A stretch of DNA of 64,000 bases from Halorhabdus sp. CBA1104 (GTDB lineage Archaea; Halobacteriota; Halobacteria; Halobacteriales; Haloarculaceae): assembly GCF_009690625.1 (NCBI RefSeq), contig NZ_CP033878.1, positions 2,046,001-2,110,000 on the forward strand, given 5' to 3'. The notes below the pieces were generated by a model. It did not search any database. It saw only the letters and a list, made by a program, of their open reading frames with translations, and was not told the origin of the DNA. Shown here piece after piece: positions 46,042-54,724 of the stretch (positions are counted from its first letter, which is position 1; each line of letters begins with the position of its first letter). The position numbers and the translations under genes were made by a program.

Positions 46042-46391
46042 GTGACGACGACATCAAGCTGATTATGGCGATGATACGGCCCGATCGCCTGGGGGCCGTC
46101 AAACAGGCCTTAGCGGAGATCGGAGCCCCCTCGCTGACGGTAACCCAGGTGTCTGGCCGGGGCTCCCAGGCCGCAAAGAAGGGCCAGTGGCGCGGCGAAG
46201 AGTACGTGGTCGACCTGCTCCAGAAGGTCAAAATCGAGTGTGTCGTCTCCGAAGTCCCTGCCGAGGACGTGGTTGAGGCGATCCGGGAGGCGGCCCACAC
46301 CGGCGAGAAAGGCGACGGGAAGATATTCGTCCTCCCCGTCGAGGACGCCGTGCAGGTCCGCACCGGCGAGAGCGGCCCCGAAGCAGTCTGA
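46038..46391 (+). CDS. Nitrogen regulatory protein P-II (GlnK), second copy
   Basis: A 117-residue P-II protein ([18 protein letters not shown] ... [20 protein letters not shown] ... [14 protein letters not shown]). The start overlaps the amt stop (ATGA), the classic coupled amt-glnK arrangement, so this is the likely partner of Amt. It is clearly paralogous to the first copy. Confidence 0.95.
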   Translation: MSDDDIKLIMAMIRPDRLGAVKQALAEIGAPSLTVTQVSGRGSQAAKKGQWRGEEYVVDLLQKVKIECVVSEVPAEDVVEAIREAAHTGEKGDGKIFVLPVEDAVQVRTGESGPEAV

Positions 46392-46406
46392 GAACACGGG
46401 GACGAC

Positions 46407-46865
46407 ATGGACATAGACGACACCGATCGCGCGCTCGTCGATGCCCTCATGGCGGACGGTCGGGCGTCGATCCAGGCACTCGCCAGCGAGGCGGGTGTCG
46501 CCGTCGAGACGGCCGATCGTCGGATCGAAGCCCTCGAAGACGCCGGCGTCATCGAAGGCTACACTGCCCAGGTCGATTACGACGAACTCGGGTACGACGT
46601 GACCGCCGTCGTCCGACTACGGGTCGGCGAGTCGACCGAAACCGTCGGCGAGACGCTCGGGGACTATCCCTGGGTTCGTTCGGCATACGAAGTGACCGGC
46701 GAGGACGACTGCATCCTGGTCGGGACCGTCCGCGATACCGACGACATGCACGGGAAGGTGGCCGAACTGCTGACCGATCCCACGGTCCGGTCGGTCACCG
46801 TCGACGTGGTGCTGGACACCGTTCGGGCGGGCGAGCCGATTCGATTGGGCGACTCGGCCGATTGA
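46407..46865 (+). CDS. Lrp/AsnC family transcription regulator
   Basis: A 152-residue protein with an N-terminal winged helix-turn-helix (RALVDALMADGRASIQALA) and a C-terminal ligand-binding domain of the AsnC/RAM type. It starts 15 bases after glnK, so it is almost certainly in the amt-glnK transcript and may control nitrogen genes. The effector is unknown. Confidence 0.9.
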   Translation: MDIDDTDRALVDALMADGRASIQALASEAGVAVETADRRIEALEDAGVIEGYTAQVDYDELGYDVTAVVRLRVGESTETVGETLGDYPWVRSAYEVTGEDDCILVGTVRDTDDMHGKVAELLTDPTVRSVTVDVVLDTVRAGEPIRLGDSAD

Positions 46866-46949
46866 ATCACCCAGTCGATCCGGGTGGGCGCTTGGCCGTG
46901 GCCGTCGAACGGTCGACGATATTTTGGCAGTTGATCATACACGTCAAAT

Positions 46950-47603
46950 ATGGGCCGACATCGTTGGGCCGTGGCATTGCTTTCCGGATTAGACGGCGCT
47001 GGCCGTCGTCGACTGGCTGGTGAAGCGCTGGCTGTCGCGGGGACGCTCATCACGGTCGGCATCGTGGTTGCTGGAGCGCTGTATCCCGACTACTCGATCC
47101 ACACCCAGACGATCAGCGAACTCGGGGCGACCGGGCCGTCGGGGGAACGGTTCCAGCCTGCCGCGGCGGTGTTTACGCTGGCGATGGCACTTTCCGGCGT
47201 GCTTGTGGTTTTGGCCGGTACCGTGGCTCGATCGGAACTCGGCCGACGGCTGGCGAGTGCACTCGTGATAACGGGGACCGGTGTCGTCGGGGTCGCCGTG
47301 TTTCCGTTGGACGTCGGTGGTCCACACGCCATCGCCGCACTGGTTGCCTTCGCCGGTGGCGGTCTGACGGCCCTCTTTGCGGCCTGGGAGACACGAGGCG
47401 CGATTCGCTGGCTATCGGTCCTGTTCGGTGCGAGCGCGCTGGTGGCACTGCTGGCCTTTCTGGTACTCGGTGGGGAGACGCCACTCGGACGCGGCGGGCT
47501 CGAACGGGTGGTGAGTCTCCCGATTCAGTGCTGGACGATCGTCTTCGGTGGGTGGCTCATCGGAACCGCACACGAGCATGCCGATCGTGACCCACGGACG
47601 TGA
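46950..47603 (+). CDS. DUF998 family membrane protein
   Basis: A 217-residue protein with six hydrophobic segments. The family phrase is TQTISELGATGPSGERFQPA following YPDYSIH. A TATA-like gatattttgg lies about 30 bp before the ATG. Function unknown. Confidence 0.8.
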   Translation: MGRHRWAVALLSGLDGAGRRRLAGEALAVAGTLITVGIVVAGALYPDYSIHTQTISELGATGPSGERFQPAAAVFTLAMALSGVLVVLAGTVARSELGRRLASALVITGTGVVGVAVFPLDVGGPHAIAALVAFAGGGLTALFAAWETRGAIRWLSVLFGASALVALLAFLVLGGETPLGRGGLERVVSLPIQCWTIVFGGWLIGTAHEHADRDPRT

Positions 47604-47624
47604 GATGCCGCTGATTTCTCCCGA

Positions 47625-48266
47625 TCAGGAGCGATCGACTCCGACAGCCCGAACGGGCGCGCCATCGCCGTCGATTTTGAGCGGAAGCGCCCGGAGTTCG
47701 AACCGCGTGTCGACGGCCCCGAGGTTCCGCAAATTCTCGAAGAGCAACAGCCCCGATCCCAGCAGTGCGTGATGGGCCGGGAAACCCTCGGGCTCGGCAT
47801 CGCTGGCCCCGTCGCTGGGTGTCGGATCGGGATTGAGCGTATCGAGTGCGACCGCCAGGTCCTGGTCGGCACAGCGTTCGGCGGCCGCTGGCGAGAGAGA
47901 CGGGTGATCGAGGTAGCGGTCGGTGTTCCAGTGGTCGTCCCAGCCGGTCCAGAAGACGAGACAGTCGACTGCCGATTCGACTTTCGGCACGCGATCGGCC
48001 GGGATCGCCCCGCGGGCCTCGACATCCCGGCAGTCGACCCGGCGGGCGGTCCGGACGAACGATTGGGGGTCGAATTCGTCGAGCGTGCGACCGCCGGGGA
48101 CGATGTGGGCCGGGGCGTCGACGTGCGTGCCAGTGTGTGAGCCCAAAGAGAGACCGGACTCGCGGTAGCCATCTTCCTCGTGGGTGGCGACCGGCTCGAC
48201 GCTGACGGGTGGATCGCCGGGATAGGTCTGCATTCCGGTCTCGATCGGGTGGGTGAGATCGTGCAT
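47625..48266 (-). CDS. Cyclase family protein (kynurenine formamidase-like)
   Basis: A 213-residue metal-dependent hydrolase. The metal motif is GSHTGTHVDAPAHIVPGG (HxGTHxDxPxH) preceded by DLTHPIETGMQTYPGDPP. ATG at 48266 fits the family; the longer ORF is not coding. Such enzymes hydrolyse N-formylkynurenine or open cyclic amides; the exact substrate is unknown. It is divergent from hemL. Confidence 0.88.
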   Translation of the reverse strand: MHDLTHPIETGMQTYPGDPPVSVEPVATHEEDGYRESGLSLGSHTGTHVDAPAHIVPGGRTLDEFDPQSFVRTARRVDCRDVEARGAIPADRVPKVESAVDCLVFWTGWDDHWNTDRYLDHPSLSPAAAERCADQDLAVALDTLNPDPTPSDGASDAEPEGFPAHHALLGSGLLLFENLRNLGAVDTRFELRALPLKIDGDGAPVRAVGVDRS

Positions 48267-48369
48267 ACGTGAACGGCGACGGCAGGCACAGTAAAGCCAC
48301 GGGCACCCCGCGAACGATCGGTGCGCGTTCGTCGTCAAGTACTTTCGACTGCCGGCCGAACCGCCGCCC

Positions 48370-49704
48370 ATGAACCACGATCGCTCACGGGACCTGTACG
48401 ATCGCGCGCTGTCGGTCGCCCCGGGCGGGGTCAACTCCTCGGTCCGGGCGATCCAGCCCTATCCGTTCTTCGTCGAGCGCGGCGACGGCGGCCACGTCAT
48501 CGACGCCGACGGCAATCGCTATCTCGACTTCGTGATGGGATATGGCCCGCTCCTGCTGGGCCACGACCTGCCAGAACCAGTCCAGTCGGCCATCCAGCAG
48601 CGGGCCGCCGAAGGGCCGATGTACGGCGCGCCCACCGAGGTCGAGGTCGAACTCGCCGAATTCGTCGCTCGCCACGTTCCCAGCGTCGAAATGGTCCGGT
48701 TCGTCAACAGCGGGACCGAGGCCACTGTCTCGGCGGTCCGGCTGGCCCGCGGGTACACTGGCCGGGACAAGATCGTCATCATGCAAGGCTCCTACCACGG
48801 GGCTCAGGAGTCGACCCTCGTCGAGGGCGAGGGCTGTCACACCCAACCGTCGAGTCCCGGGATTCCCGAGAGCTTCGCCGAACACACGATCACGGTCCCG
48901 TTCAACGACGAGGAATACGTCGAGGCCGTCTTCGAGAACCACGGCGACGAGATCGCAGCCGTCCTGACCGAACCGATCCTGGGAAATCACGGCATCGTTC
49001 ATCCCGTCGAGGGATACCACGACACACTCCGGGACCTCTGTGATGACTACGGCTCCCTGCTTATCTTCGACGAAGTGATCACGGGCTTCCGCGTGGGTGG
49101 GCCCCAATGTGCCCAGGGCAAGTTCGGGATCGAACCCGACGTGACCACGTTCGGGAAGATCGTCGGCGGCGGGTTCCCCGTCGGCGCGATCGGCGGGAAG
49201 GCGGAGATCATCGAACAGTTCACCCCCGCGGGCGATGTCTTCCAGTCCGGGACGTTCTCGGGCCACCCAGTCACGATGGCCGCTGGCCTGGAGACGCTCC
49301 GGTACGCCGCCGAGAACGACGTCTGGGAGCACGTCAACGACCTCGGCCAGCAGATGCGCGAGGGGCTGACCGAGATCGTCGCCGATCGCGCGCCGGAGTA
49401 CACCGTCGTCGGGTCGGACTCGATGTTCAAGGTGATCTTCACCCGGGACGGCGAGAATGGCGAGAATCACTGCGGGTCGGGCTGTCGCCAGCGCGAATCC
49501 TGTCCGAGCTACGGGACCTGTCCGAAAGACGGCGCGGACGTTGATCGCGCCGAGGACGAGCGCTGGGAACGGTTGTTCTGGCCCGCGATGAAGGAGGAGG
49601 GCGTGTTCCTGACCCCGAATCAGTTTGAATCACAGTTCGTCTCTGCCGCTCATACTGAGGACGACATCGAGGAGGCGCTTGAGGCGTACCGGGAAGCGCT
49701 GTAG
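48370..49704 (+). CDS. hemL: Glutamate-1-semialdehyde 2,1-aminomutase
   Basis: A 444-residue PLP enzyme making 5-aminolevulinate. Motifs are [49 protein letters not shown], the PLP-lysine in [17 protein letters not shown], and [15 protein letters not shown] Cys-rich insert ([17 protein letters not shown]) sits in the small C-terminal domain; I recall similar inserts in other haloarchaeal HemL proteins. hemB lies about 6 kb upstream. Confidence 0.96.
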   Translation: MNHDRSRDLYDRALSVAPGGVNSSVRAIQPYPFFVERGDGGHVIDADGNRYLDFVMGYGPLLLGHDLPEPVQSAIQQRAAEGPMYGAPTEVEVELAEFVARHVPSVEMVRFVNSGTEATVSAVRLARGYTGRDKIVIMQGSYHGAQESTLVEGEGCHTQPSSPGIPESFAEHTITVPFNDEEYVEAVFENHGDEIAAVLTEPILGNHGIVHPVEGYHDTLRDLCDDYGSLLIFDEVITGFRVGGPQCAQGKFGIEPDVTTFGKIVGGGFPVGAIGGKAEIIEQFTPAGDVFQSGTFSGHPVTMAAGLETLRYAAENDVWEHVNDLGQQMREGLTEIVADRAPEYTVVGSDSMFKVIFTRDGENGENHCGSGCRQRESCPSYGTCPKDGADVDRAEDERWERLFWPAMKEEGVFLTPNQFESQFVSAAHTEDDIEEALEAYREAL

Positions 49705-49731
49705 CGCTGTGTCAGTCTGAGGAGCGAGGCC

Positions 49732-49760
49732 CTTACCGAAGACAGCGAAACAGCAGTATT
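49732..49760 (+). repeat. Imperfect direct repeat, copy 1
   Basis: 29 bases (cttaccgaagacagcg...) matching 51030-51058 at 24 of 29 positions. Both copies translate to the same pattern L-(T/A)-E-D-S-(E/D)-T-A-V. The pair flanks the MNT-HEPN genes. Confidence 0.55.
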
Positions 49761-49866
49761 TGTCGAAATTTTGGATCGAGCTGGATCTTGTGGATTTCAA
49801 TACGGCCGAAATTCTCGGTCAGGACAAGTACGGGTTTTATGCCGACACATTCTTAATAGGAATAGT

Positions 49867-50538
49867 ATGGCCAATGAGAAAGAGAAGACCACGATTGCGC
49901 TGGAGTATCCATTTCCCGAGGAGCGTGTCTTTCGATACCAGGCGATGCAAGATGTTCTCGCGCTCCTGATCGAGGAACCATACGAGGAATTCACCGTAAG
50001 CCAACTCGCACAGATGATTGATGGGAATCAAGCATCTGTCTCGAAGGCGATCGCCCTGCTCGGAGAACTTGGCCCAATCCAGACTCGCCGAGATGGGCGA
50101 AAACAGTACGTCAGTATCGACCGAGACCGGCTGAGGAAATCAGATCCGGTACTATCGATTCCGCAACCCGAGTTTCACAAACCTGTTCGCGCATTCGTCG
50201 ATCACGTAACGGAAGCAGTCGAGGAGTTAGTTGGAATCGTTCTCTTCGGGAGCGTTGCTCGCGGTGAGGCCGATCGATCGAGTGACATTGATCTCCTCGT
50301 CTTCGTTGATGATGACCGGACGCAGGCACGACGGACCGTCCAGGCGATCGTGAGCGACCTCGAAGAGACGAAGTTCGATGGCGACCGCTATGAGTTCGAG
50401 ATACTGGTCGAATCGAGAGACAGCGCAAACCGGATCGGTGACCGGCTTCGGCAGCAGTTTGATGACGGTATCACTATCGTCGGATCGGACGAACTATCCG
50501 ACATTCGTACAGGGGTGTTTGCGAATGAAGAACAGTGA
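49867..50538 (+). CDS. MNT nucleotidyltransferase antitoxin with N-terminal HTH
   Basis: A 223-residue protein. Residues about 25-85 form a MarR/ArsR-like winged helix (FTVSQLAQMIDGNQASVSKA). A minimal nucleotidyltransferase domain follows with VGIVLFGSVARGEADRSSD and IDLLVF, the GS...DxD catalytic core. In HEPN-MNT systems the MNT protein AMPylates and silences the HEPN toxin. ATG at 49867; the extra codons upstream in frame are non-homologous. It overlaps the HEPN start by 14 bases. Confidence 0.85.
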   Translation: MANEKEKTTIALEYPFPEERVFRYQAMQDVLALLIEEPYEEFTVSQLAQMIDGNQASVSKAIALLGELGPIQTRRDGRKQYVSIDRDRLRKSDPVLSIPQPEFHKPVRAFVDHVTEAVEELVGIVLFGSVARGEADRSSDIDLLVFVDDDRTQARRTVQAIVSDLEETKFDGDRYEFEILVESRDSANRIGDRLRQQFDDGITIVGSDELSDIRTGVFANEEQ

Positions 50539-51010
50539 TGTCGTGGACGCGCTGGATGCAGCCGAGCAAAGCTTCGAACAAGCACCGGAGAACATCGAAG
50601 CGGGCCTCGATGTCGAAGACGCCGAGTTAGTCCAACTCAGACGGGCGTGTCGGTTGCTGTCGGCTGCGTCTCGCCTGCGCAACGATGGCTACTACACGGT
50701 CGTCATCGAGTCGTCGTTCGTCGCAATAGAACGGACGATTCAGTTCCGTCTGATTCACGATGGTGCAATGGAAACTTCCGAGGTCATCAGCAGTCACCGG
50801 CGACTGTACCAGCGGGGTGCCGAGGTCGGACTCTACGACGAAGCGTTTGGGGAGCGCCTCGCCGAACTGTGGACCCAGAACCGGACAAAGACCTACTATC
50901 GGCTCGGAATTGCCACCGAAGCACAAGCAACGGCGATGCACGATCTCGCCACCGAGCTTCATAACGAGCTCGTCAATGCGAGTCGAGTCCAACACGAGTG
51001 TCTCTGTTGA
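50525..51010 (+). CDS. HEPN-domain toxin (RNase-like)
   Basis: A 161-residue helical protein translated from inside the MNT gene end (ATG at 50525). The first half has RACRLLSAASRLRNDGYYT and the active region is ELWTQNRTKTYYRLGIATEA. The classic R-x4-6-H motif is not present: Arg is followed by TKTYY, so Tyr stands where His is expected. Tyr here could be the residue AMPylated by MNT. Pairing with MNT gives the role. Confidence 0.75.
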   Translation: MKNSDVVDALDAAEQSFEQAPENIEAGLDVEDAELVQLRRACRLLSAASRLRNDGYYTVVIESSFVAIERTIQFRLIHDGAMETSEVISSHRRLYQRGAEVGLYDEAFGERLAELWTQNRTKTYYRLGIATEAQATAMHDLATELHNELVNASRVQHECLC

Positions 51011-51029
51011 TCGATGGTCTCCGCAAGCT

Positions 51030-51058
51030 CTTGCCGAAGATAGTGACACAGCAGTATC
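51030..51058 (+). repeat. Imperfect direct repeat, copy 2
   Basis: Partner of 49732-49760, immediately after the HEPN stop. The matching frame continues (SISELVGMAVTHTES), probably part of a lost gene. Confidence 0.5.
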
Positions 51059-51193
51059 TATTTCAGAGTTGGTAGGCATGGCCGTGACACATACAGAGTC
51101 TCTATTTAAGCATGGTTCCCGAAGATATCTTCAATTATAGTTATTAGTAGATATATAAGTGTGGACGTAACGTGGTACTCTCCCTAGCACGGA

Positions 51194-51337
51194 ATGACGA
51201 CTCATGAAGCAAATCACGTCGGGCCGGACCACACCAAAGAACCACTTCGCTACCAGAATGTGACGACGGCATTAAAGTACATGCACTTAGATTCGGAAAC
51301 ACAGTCTTCGGCCGTGGATCATATCTGGGAATATTAA
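51194..51337 (+). pseudogene. Relic of a tyrosine recombinase C-terminus
   Basis: An ORF of 47 codons ending YQNVTTALKYMHLDSETQSS then AVDHIWEY. The phrase resembles the integrase C-terminal strand and tail (x-x-V-T-T-x-x-Y-x-H-L), with its last residues intact. The upstream frame is stopped, so only the tail remains. It sits at the left edge of the AT-rich island. Confidence 0.45.
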
Positions 51338-51345
51338 ATAATTTA

Positions 51346-52155
51346 TTACTCTTGGGAATTATAATTCTCAGGAAGTAGCTCATTAGGGAGTTCGATTACG
51401 GTTGCCCCGTGAGGCATATTTCCGGTAAGTCGTGGTTCAGAGATAACAGAACGGATTAACAATTCGAACTCATCTTCTCCCTCATCTTCATCAAATTCCT
51501 CTCCCAAATAGATCATTAGACGATCATCAGATTTTGCCCCATTAAATCCTTCTACAGAATCAATATATTCTGGATGATCTGCGTCAGAGTATCTTTTTTG
51601 TGCGACATTTATATTATCTCGGTTGAAGAGCAGCATATCGTCTATACCCCACTTTGATGGCATCCACCTTACTTCAATATCTGACGCTCCTGCGATGTAT
51701 AATCTATTCTCTTTGTATTTTATACGACCTTCATTACGCCATTCGTGGAGTTTCATCCGAAAATCCCTGCTATTTGGAATATATATAACATCGGGCTCAT
51801 AGACATGATCGAACGAATTTACAATTATCGAATCATATGAAAAATCAGAAACCTCAAACGAGTCGATCTCTCCCTGTTCAGCGGCGGTTCTAATTGATGA
51901 TAATATACTAATCACTTCGCCAGTGGTTATTGAATCTACAAATTGCGGAATCAGAGGTTTGAGAACAACACTCTCATCTCGAAAGAATCGCTTAGGTAAG
52001 TTAATTCGCTTCCCGAGTTGTACGAACTCCCGATGAGAGTGTTTCCGATCATCATATTCCTCGAGGTCTGAGATTTCCTCTAATTCTGTGGAATCCTCGT
52101 AGTTATCTACGAGTTTCCGTGAAAATGAGTTGACCTCTTCTATTTCGAAAGTCAT
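51346..52155 (-). CDS. Unknown soluble protein of the AT-rich two-gene module
   Basis: A 269-residue acidic protein without membrane segments. The N-terminus is helical and charged; the middle has PDVIYIPNSRDFRMKLHEW and the C-terminal half has hydrophobic strands with an acidic stretch (GEEFDEDEGEDEFELL). ATG at 52155 overlaps the stop of the upstream membrane gene (ATGA), so the two are coupled. The codon use is AT-rich, unlike the host genes. I do not recognise a family. Confidence 0.65.
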   Translation of the reverse strand: MTFEIEEVNSFSRKLVDNYEDSTELEEISDLEEYDDRKHSHREFVQLGKRINLPKRFFRDESVVLKPLIPQFVDSITTGEVISILSSIRTAAEQGEIDSFEVSDFSYDSIIVNSFDHVYEPDVIYIPNSRDFRMKLHEWRNEGRIKYKENRLYIAGASDIEVRWMPSKWGIDDMLLFNRDNINVAQKRYSDADHPEYIDSVEGFNGAKSDDRLMIYLGEEFDEDEGEDEFELLIRSVISEPRLTGNMPHGATVIELPNELLPENYNSQE

Positions 52156-52550
52156 AACCAATCCTCCATATGAATGTCAGACCCACCAATCGAAAGGTTA
52201 TCGCTCATCGCTTTCTCTGCTCTATCCTCCAGTAACTTTGCTTGTGATTCTGCCATCGATCTCGTCGCCCTCTTTTCTCGTAACTCCTCTTCCCGGAACT
52301 CGTCTTTTCGGTCGTGTTCGTCCTTCCAAACTAAGAGACCATAGATACCCATCACAATGCCGATAACGGAAGGTGATATTAAAAACAAAACATGATATAG
52401 ATTGGACTCGCCTGCAAAAGAGAACGTGGCCGTTAAATACCCAAAAACGCCCAAATAGGAGAGGATGAGCAACGAAGTCCCCGTAGATGTGAAATATTTG
52501 TGATATTCACTATAATTGATTTGGGCGATACCATTTAACGCCTTACTCAT
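52152..52550 (-). CDS. Two-TM membrane protein of the AT-rich module
   Basis: A 132-residue protein. Two hydrophobic segments (LLILSYLGVFGYLTATFSFA and VLFLISPSVIGIVMGIYGLL) are followed by a highly charged, probably coiled cytoplasmic tail (KDEFREEELREKRATRSMA and on). It is the first gene of the pair. The layout (membrane hairpin plus coil, with a soluble partner) recalls SLATT-like or other effector proteins, but no motif confirms this. Confidence 0.6.
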   Translation of the reverse strand: MSKALNGIAQINYSEYHKYFTSTGTSLLILSYLGVFGYLTATFSFAGESNLYHVLFLISPSVIGIVMGIYGLLVWKDEHDRKDEFREEELREKRATRSMAESQAKLLEDRAEKAMSDNLSIGGSDIHMEDWL

Positions 52551-52807
52551 ACTACGTGAAACAAGATAGCGAATTCACTTTATATTTTGCTCCAGCTCTT
52601 GCCTACATTGGTGAAACAACTTCTCGGAATCTGATCCGTGGAGATCAAAGTGATGTATTTCGGTTATATTAGTTGGCATAGTTTAAAAATAACTCTACCC
52701 ATATATTTACTATACTATTACTTGTCACTTGGACAATCGGAAATCTGAATTCACCAAATCATTTGACGATAAGAATATGTAATCATAGAACTAAACACCA
52801 CTAAGAA
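52551..52807. other. AT-rich intergenic region
   Basis: About 257 bp of AT-rich sequence between the divergent two-TM genes. Several TATA-like strings are present (ttatattttg near 52580, cccatatatttac near 52700). No ORF or repeat was found. It is probably the shared promoter region. Confidence 0.5.
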
Positions 52808-53008
52808 ATGACTGGCCCTATAAAATTTGTAATTGGATCCGTCATTGCTGGAATTTTGGGATTGGTGGGGATCTTAATATTCTCTTCGCTTAAGCCAATG
52901 ACAACTTTACAAATGAATATTGCAATCAGTACGATTGATACGCTCATATTCGCAGGGGCGGCCTCAATTCTTGGTCTGATACTGTATGTTGTTGGATTGA
53001 TTGATTAG
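52808..53008 (+). CDS. Small two-TM protein
   Basis: A 66-residue protein, almost entirely two membrane helices (FVIGSVIAGILGLVGILIFS and IFAGAASILGLILYVVGLID) with a short polar loop. It is AT-rich like the neighbouring module but on the other strand. No family is recognised. Confidence 0.5.
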   Translation: MTGPIKFVIGSVIAGILGLVGILIFSSLKPMTTLQMNIAISTIDTLIFAGAASILGLILYVVGLID

Positions 53009-53218
53009 GCTACTTGGAGATTTGATTTGTATAGTATATGCGTCCTGTATTCAGAACCTGCCGAGAGAGCTACCGAGTTGCTGGGATTGTTGTATTCGCG
53101 CCCTCCATCTTGCACGGCAACCAGTAACAATTTCAATATTCTGACCGTTGTTTCGCTCAGTCAAGGAATGGCCCGGGCCAATTGTGCAGCCCCCCACTCC
53201 GCGAACTCCAAAACTCGC

Positions 53219-53499
53219 TCACGTGAGCGCTTCGACGACATCCTCACTACTGAACAGTTTCAGATCGTCGCGTTCGTCAGCCGCTGCTTCGACTGTCGAG
53301 GTGAACCCACTCCGGGAAAAGAGCGCGTACGTCTCGACCCGATCGCTCCCGTCTTCGGGCGTCCATCGGAGTTCCTCGACGTGATCCTGGAGCGTCGAGA
53401 ACGCGTCGTACCGAGCGGAGCCTACGTGAGCTTGCACTCGCCGACGATCAGCGTCTCGCCCGTCGTCAAGCCGACCACGTCGATCTCGTGAATAATCAT
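53219..53499 (-). pseudogene. Truncated, frameshifted archaeal ATPase / DUF234-type C-terminus
   Basis: One frame starts MIIHEIDVVGLTTGETLIVG then ECKLT and stops; the next frame continues DAFSTLQDHVEELRW ... ALFSRSGFTSTVEAA to the stop at 53219. Together they match the C-terminal nuclease-like domain of DUF234 ATPases (EIDVVGL...GECKLT...YALFSRSGFT). A frameshift near 53430 separates them, and the ATPase N-terminal part is absent. Confidence 0.75.
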
Positions 53500-53546
53500 A
53501 CTTCGAAGTATGATACTCTGAAGTATGATACTTGAAAGTATCATTA
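53495..53546. promoter_or_regulatory. Palindrome cluster with GTAT-type repeats
   Basis: A perfect 20-nt palindrome spans 53495-53514 (core CATACTTCGAAGTATG). Two further copies of AGTAT half-sites follow by 53546 (gaagtatgatac, gaaagtatcat). The spacing looks like a multi-site operator or a decayed element end. The DUF234 relic starts inside the first palindrome. Confidence 0.5.
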
Positions 53547-53644
53547 TGACCCCCGCGAATGCTAACGTCCTGAGAGACGGCCATCATCGCGACAACCGAT
53601 CCGTCGGCCTTTTTGCTCTTATCCCACTACCCCCAGTAACTCGC

Positions 53645-54265
53645 ATGGACCCAGACGAAAACCGCCGGGACTGGGCCGAGCGCTCTGAGGACTACTCCCC
53701 GGAATACTACGCCGAGATCGGCCACAACGAGGTCAGCGAGACCATCGTGGAGGTCCTGGAGTACTACGCGCCCGAGGATGCGGGTGTTCTCGAAGTCGGC
53801 TGTGGCTCGGGCCGTCACCTTGACGCACTCCGCGAGGCGGGGTACCGGGACCTCGCCGGGATCGACATCAACGAAGAATCCTTCGAGGTGATGGCCAAGG
53901 AGTACCCGCGACTCGCCGATACCGGGACCTTCCTCAGCGGCGCGATGGAGGATCACCTGCCGGAGTTTCCCGATGACGCCTACGACGTCGTCTACTCGGT
54001 CGAGACCCTCCAGCACGTCCACCCCGACGACACCTGGGTGTTCGAGGAGCTAGTCCGAATCACCGACGATCTGCTGATCACGGCCGAGAACGAGGGCAAT
54101 CGACCCAATCGGGGACCGGACACCGAGGACGTCAGCTACGTCGAGGATGACTTCCCGCTCTATCATCGCGACTGGAAGGCTGTTTTCACGGATCTGGGGC
54201 TGGCCCAGATCGTCTGCGAGCGGACGAACCGGGACACGATCCGGGTCTTTCGGTCCCCCGAGTAG
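53645..54265 (+). CDS. SAM-dependent methyltransferase
   Basis: A 206-residue class I methyltransferase: motif I is GVLEVGCGSGRHLDAL, then LAGIDINEESFEV and a later YDVVYSVETLQHVHPDD. ATG at 53645 (MDPDENRRDWAER) follows an apparent promoter. Small-molecule or other substrate is unknown. Confidence 0.88.
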   Translation: MDPDENRRDWAERSEDYSPEYYAEIGHNEVSETIVEVLEYYAPEDAGVLEVGCGSGRHLDALREAGYRDLAGIDINEESFEVMAKEYPRLADTGTFLSGAMEDHLPEFPDDAYDVVYSVETLQHVHPDDTWVFEELVRITDDLLITAENEGNRPNRGPDTEDVSYVEDDFPLYHRDWKAVFTDLGLAQIVCERTNRDTIRVFRSPE

Positions 54266-54292
54266 TGACCTCCCGGACGCCGAGGAGGCGAT

Positions 54293-54625
54293 CTATCGAA
54301 CCATCGTCAACAGCATCTTGAACCGCTCGTCCGCCGCGACCGCGTGAGGTGTATCCGCGGGAAAGACGATCGATTCGCCCGCCGTCAGTTCGTGGTCGGT
54401 CCCGTCGATGGTGACGCGTGCCGTGCCATCAAGCACCTGCAGGAGTGCCTCGTGGGGAGCCGTATGCTCGCTGATCGTCTGGCCCTCGTCACAGGCAAAG
54501 ACCGTCAGCGTCGCGGCCTCCCGGTCGACTAAGGTTCGGCTGACGATCGCCCCGTCCTGATAGTCCAGCAAGTCCGCAACTTCGAGTGCCGATCCGGCCA
54601 AGTCCGCGAGTTGATTGTCGCTCAT
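54293..54625 (-). CDS. Cupin-domain protein
   Basis: A 110-residue single cupin. Typical strands are SEHTAPHEALLQVLDGTARV and AGESIVFPADTPHAVAAD with the paired His/Glu metal ligands. ATG at 54625. The longer ORF overlaps the divergent SLOG-type gene and is not coding. Role unknown. Confidence 0.85.
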   Translation of the reverse strand: MSDNQLADLAGSALEVADLLDYQDGAIVSRTLVDREAATLTVFACDEGQTISEHTAPHEALLQVLDGTARVTIDGTDHELTAGESIVFPADTPHAVAADERFKMLLTMVR

Positions 54626-54724
54626 ACCCGTCGTTCGGCCGGCCCACGCTTGGGGCTGCTGGTGAACATATTCGGCAACCGGAGCGACCGATAGGGCTAC
54701 GGAACTGGGCAGTGAGCTCCCACT

